In this document: positions 61,622 to 64,000 of the stretch, in pieces
Layout: every line of letters starts with the position of its first letter
How positions within the stretch are numbered: the stretch's first letter is position 1
Assembly (NCBI RefSeq): GCF_027627455.1
Contig: NZ_CP115483.1
Coordinates: forward strand, 2,418,001-2,482,000
DNA length: 64,000 nucleotides
Direction of reading: 5' to 3'
Source of the DNA: Sphingobacterium sp. SYP-B4668
GTDB lineage: Bacteria > Bacteroidota > Bacteroidia > Sphingobacteriales > Sphingobacteriaceae
Position numbers and translations under genes: made by a program
Notes under the pieces: generated by a model
Database searches by the model: none
What the model saw: only the letters and a program-made list of their open reading frames with translations
Told to the model about the DNA's origin: nothing

Positions 61622-62806
61622 ATGTTGACAATTACAAATGCCAAGATTATTGTTCCAAGTCGTATTATCGAGAATGGAACAATTTGGATTGCGGATGGTA
61701 AGATTATAGATTTAGCTGAGCATCCTGTAGGTCAGGAGGAAGCGAGGGGTGAATGGTTGGATGCTAGCGGGCTTTATTTGGCACCTGGTTTTATCGATAT
61801 ACACGTGCATGGAGGTGGTGGTGCTGATTTCATGGACAATACGGTAGATGCCTTTGTGCAGATTGCGCAGACTCATGTCAAATATGGGACCACATCCATG
61901 CTGCCTACGACTTTGACCAGTGAACCAGAGGAGCTGCTGGAATTGTTTGACATTTATGAAAAAGTGCTACAGCTAAAGAGCGGGGGTTCTCGTTTCTTAG
62001 GCCTACACTTAGAGGGACCTTATTTTGCGATGAACCAACGTGGCGCACAGGATCCGCGTTATATCCGCAACCCCGATCCAGGGGAATATGAGCCTATTTT
62101 GGAAAAGTATCACCATCTGATTGCTAGATGGAGCGCAGCTCCAGAGTTGCCAGGAGCTTTGGACTTTGGACGTAAAGTCGATGCGTATGGTATATTGGTC
62201 GCATTGGCGCATACAGATGCAATTTATGAGGAGATCATACCCGCAGTAGCGAGTGGATATCGATTAGCGACGCATTTCTATTCTGGAATGTCGGGGATGA
62301 CTCGCCGCAATGCCCACCGGTATGCTGGGGCTATTGAAAGCTGCTTTCTGATTGATCAGATTGATGTGGAAATCATCGCTGATGGTGTGCATTTGCCGGA
62401 ACCCTTTCTGCGATTGATTCACAAAGTAAAGGGAACGGATAAAATAATACTCGTTACAGATGCTATGCGGGCTGCTGGAATGCCAGAAGGTAAAAGTATT
62501 TTGGGTAGTTTGAAACGAGGTGTGGAAGTCATTGTGGAAGAAGGCGTGGCGAAGCTACCCGATTATTCGTCCTTTGCAGGAAGCGTGGCTACCGCAGACA
62601 GGCTTATCCGTACAATGGTCAATCTGGCCGGAATCAGTTTATTGGATGCTGTACAAATGCTAACGGCCAATCCTGCTAAATTATTGGGAGTGGCTGATAG
62701 AATAGGAACAATAGATATCGGGAAGGATGCCGATATTGTCCTATTTGATGAGCAGATAAATATTCACCATACGTATGTGCTTGGTGAAACCTGTTATCAG
62801 AGGTAA
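61622..62806 (+). CDS. nagA: N-acetylglucosamine-6-phosphate deacetylase (or GalNAc-6-P deacetylase)
   Basis: The 394-residue amidohydrolase removes acetate from N-acetylhexosamine 6-phosphate. Metal and active-site motifs are IDIHVHGGGGADFMD, LGLHLEGPYF, VALAHTDA, LATHFYSGMSGMTRRNAHR, ADGVHLPE and ILVTDAM. The HFYSGM replaces the common HLFNAM, a possible specificity difference. The C-terminal ANPAKLLGVADRIGTIDIGKDADIVLFD is standard. It starts three bases after the transporter stop, and together with nagB and the transporter forms a catabolic module for the amino sugar released by the GH109-like enzyme. Distinguishing NagA from AgaA is not possible by eye. Confidence 0.93.
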   Translation: MLTITNAKIIVPSRIIENGTIWIADGKIIDLAEHPVGQEEARGEWLDASGLYLAPGFIDIHVHGGGGADFMDNTVDAFVQIAQTHVKYGTTSMLPTTLTSEPEELLELFDIYEKVLQLKSGGSRFLGLHLEGPYFAMNQRGAQDPRYIRNPDPGEYEPILEKYHHLIARWSAAPELPGALDFGRKVDAYGILVALAHTDAIYEEIIPAVASGYRLATHFYSGMSGMTRRNAHRYAGAIESCFLIDQIDVEIIADGVHLPEPFLRLIHKVKGTDKIILVTDAMRAAGMPEGKSILGSLKRGVEVIVEEGVAKLPDYSSFAGSVATADRLIRTMVNLAGISLLDAVQMLTANPAKLLGVADRIGTIDIGKDADIVLFDEQINIHHTYVLGETCYQR

Positions 62807-62812
62807 TCGTAC

Positions 62813-63829
62813 TCACCATTTTCGGGTAACAGAGTCTCGTATGATTAACTTTCCAGGCAGTACGATGTCCTTAATTTCAAAGTTTTTGTTTTTAATGTGA
62901 CGGATGAGCAATGCACAGCTTTGTTTTCCAATATCCAAGGCAGGTTCTTCTATTGTCGTTAAATTGGGTTCGACCACGGTGGAAATGGGGTCGTTGGTAA
63001 AGCCGATGACACCAATGTCTTTTCCAACTCGAAGACCAGCTTTTTTGATAGCTAAGATAGCACCGACTGCTTTGCGGTCATTGACTGCAAAAATGGCATC
63101 GGGGCGTTTGGAAAGCGCTATTAGTTTTTCCAGATCTTCGGTACCATGGGCTTGTGAAAAACCGGAATGAATGATCAAGTTTTCGTCTACAGGTATTTTG
63201 CTTTTTTCTAGGGCTTTGATATAGCCACTTAATCGTTGTTGGGTGAATTTGAGGTCTTTTGGACCAGCTATATGTGCTATCCGTGTATATCCATTTTGGA
63301 TGAGATACTGTGTAGCTTGGAAGGCGCCAGCAAAGTCATCTTGTACCACTTTGGAAACCTGCATGTCATTGGGGACCCGATCAAAGAAGACAATAGGGAG
63401 TCCTTTGGACATAAGTTGTTCAAAATGGTCATTGATATAGGAGTCTGAAGAGATGGAGATGAGCAGACCGTCTAAACTACTCGTTGAAAGATTTTCCATA
63501 AGATTTTTCTCCCGAGCAAGGTTATCATTGGTTACATATAGAATGATATTATAATCTTGTTCATAGGCTTCTTCCTGTATGCCGGAAATAACCATGGAAA
63601 AATAATAGTTGGTAATAAAGGGGATGACTACACCAATGTTTTTGGTGGATCCAGAGGCTAGAGCCGAGGCATTTTTGTTGGGTTTGAAATTTAGTTTTCG
63701 CGCTAGGGCCAGTACTTTTTCTCTGGTCTCGGGGTTGACATCGTGCGTGTCTCGGAATGCCCTAGAGACTGTAGATACGGAAATATTCAACATTTCCGCA
63801 ATATCCTTGATGCCAATGGGGTTCTTCAT
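62813..63829 (-). CDS. LacI-family transcriptional regulator
   Basis: The 338-residue protein has an N-terminal LacI helix-turn-helix (about 4-30: IGIKDIAEMLNISVSTVSRAFRDTHDVNPETREKV in two parts) with hinge FKPNKNASALASGSTKNIGVVIPF, then a periplasmic-binding-protein-like effector domain with DGLLISISSDSYIN, PIVFFDRVP, NGYTRIAHIAGP, RPDAIFAVNDRKAVGAI and IGVIGFTNDPISTVVEPNLTTIEEP. It converges on nagA with only six bases between the stop codons. It probably represses the PUL-2 operon and may act at the GATAnCGnTAnC sites near 51170-51270; the effector would be a hexosamine or its phosphate. Confidence 0.95.
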   Translation of the reverse strand: MKNPIGIKDIAEMLNISVSTVSRAFRDTHDVNPETREKVLALARKLNFKPNKNASALASGSTKNIGVVIPFITNYYFSMVISGIQEEAYEQDYNIILYVTNDNLAREKNLMENLSTSSLDGLLISISSDSYINDHFEQLMSKGLPIVFFDRVPNDMQVSKVVQDDFAGAFQATQYLIQNGYTRIAHIAGPKDLKFTQQRLSGYIKALEKSKIPVDENLIIHSGFSQAHGTEDLEKLIALSKRPDAIFAVNDRKAVGAILAIKKAGLRVGKDIGVIGFTNDPISTVVEPNLTTIEEPALDIGKQSCALLIRHIKNKNFEIKDIVLPGKLIIRDSVTRKW

Positions 63830-63830
63830 C

Positions 63831-63898
63831 TATGAATGGTTGGTTTATAAATAATGCTTCACAATTTACTAAAAACAATTAATATGTCACCATTCATA
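63831..63898. promoter_or_regulatory. 10-bp inverted repeat upstream of the LacI gene
   Basis: TATGAATGGT (63831-63840) and ACCATTCATA (63889-63898) are exact complements, 48 bases apart. They bracket the region between the LacI gene start and the next gene, so they may be paired operator half-sites for autoregulation. Confidence 0.45.
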
Positions 63899-63922
63899 CG
63901 TTTTTTTGATTGGACCGTATTC

Positions 63923-63930
63923 TAATTTTG
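63923..63930 (+). promoter_or_regulatory. -7 box of the next forward gene
   Basis: TAATTTTG matches TAnnTTTG and lies 43 bases before the partial CDS at 63974. No TTTG at the usual spacing; the nearest is 14 bases upstream. Confidence 0.35.
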
Positions 63931-63973
63931 CAGCTCCTTAGTCTTAAATATTTACATACTAAAGCAATCGTTT

Positions 63974-64000
63974 ATGTGGCGTTTTTTAGCCAGATATTAC
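63974..64000 (+). CDS. Possible start of a forward gene (cut by window end)
   Basis: ATG 63974 followed by eight open codons (MWRFLARYY) to the window end. The position, divergent from lacI and behind a TAnnTTTG box, fits a gene start, but nine codons cannot identify it. Confidence 0.3.

Overview
This window looks like a chromosomal segment of a Bacteroidota bacterium, most likely a member of the Sphingobacteriaceae (Sphingobacterium or Pedobacter type). The evidence is two SusC/SusD outer-membrane glycan-uptake pairs, several promoters of the Bacteroidota form TTTG-N19/21-TAnnTTTG, weak or absent Shine-Dalgarno sites, a tmRNA whose tag ends in ALAA, and lipoprotein, OmpA, DUF3823 and META families typical of the phylum. 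Assignment below phylum level is inference.

Layout. 1-1600: the tail of an incoming gene, then a reverse-strand, translationally overlapping three-gene ECF sigma-factor unit. 1834-12959: a first polysaccharide utilisation locus (PUL). It has an unusual membrane-tethered regulator (secreted LamG-like and Kelch-like sensor, one transmembrane helix, cytoplasmic SARP-type DNA-binding part), SusC, SusD, a DUF3823 lipoprotein and a GH92 alpha-mannosidase, so alpha-mannosides are the likely substrate. 13211-19811: an AraC regulator, an OmpA-like protein, a seven-repeat propeller lipoprotein, secreted unknowns and a GH18 chitinase-type enzyme. 20162-20526: tmRNA (ssrA) on the reverse strand. 20823-21935: a Lys/Ala/Pro-rich histone H1-like protein. 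21995-29384: reverse-strand housekeeping genes, namely an M3 peptidase, hisD and hisG with a histidine leader peptide and attenuator, and aconitase. 29517-30893: mnmE.

30983-47831 is mixed. It contains a radical-SAM/DUF4130 pair annotated in other genomes as putative DNA repair, a META lipoprotein, an FMN reductase, a DoxX-like protein, an FKBP isomerase, a GHKL ATPase divergent from a UPF1-like helicase that converges on a NYN-domain protein, a DUF4836-like protein, an SRPBCC protein, a zinc alcohol dehydrogenase and a PER/VEB-like class A beta-lactamase.

47974-63829 is a second carbohydrate locus. On the reverse strand lie uxaB and uxaA (hexuronate pathway). Divergent from them is an almost gap-free forward operon: SusC, SusD, a secreted esterase-like hydrolase, a GH109-like NAD-dependent enzyme, a NagB-like deaminase with an altered active-site motif, an MFS sugar transporter and NagA. 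A LacI-family regulator converges on the end of the operon. Three related GATAnCGnTAnC sites sit in the shared 51072-51380 promoter region. The gene set suggests release of N-acetylated hexosamine from a glycan, import through SusCD and MFS, deacetylation and deamination; no sugar kinase is visible in the window. The most distinctive items are the Kelch-TM-SARP regulator, the uncatalogued 19-residue his leader peptide, the GalNAc/GlcNAc PUL with its atypical NagB, and a possible ECF regulon signature shared by two distant promoters.
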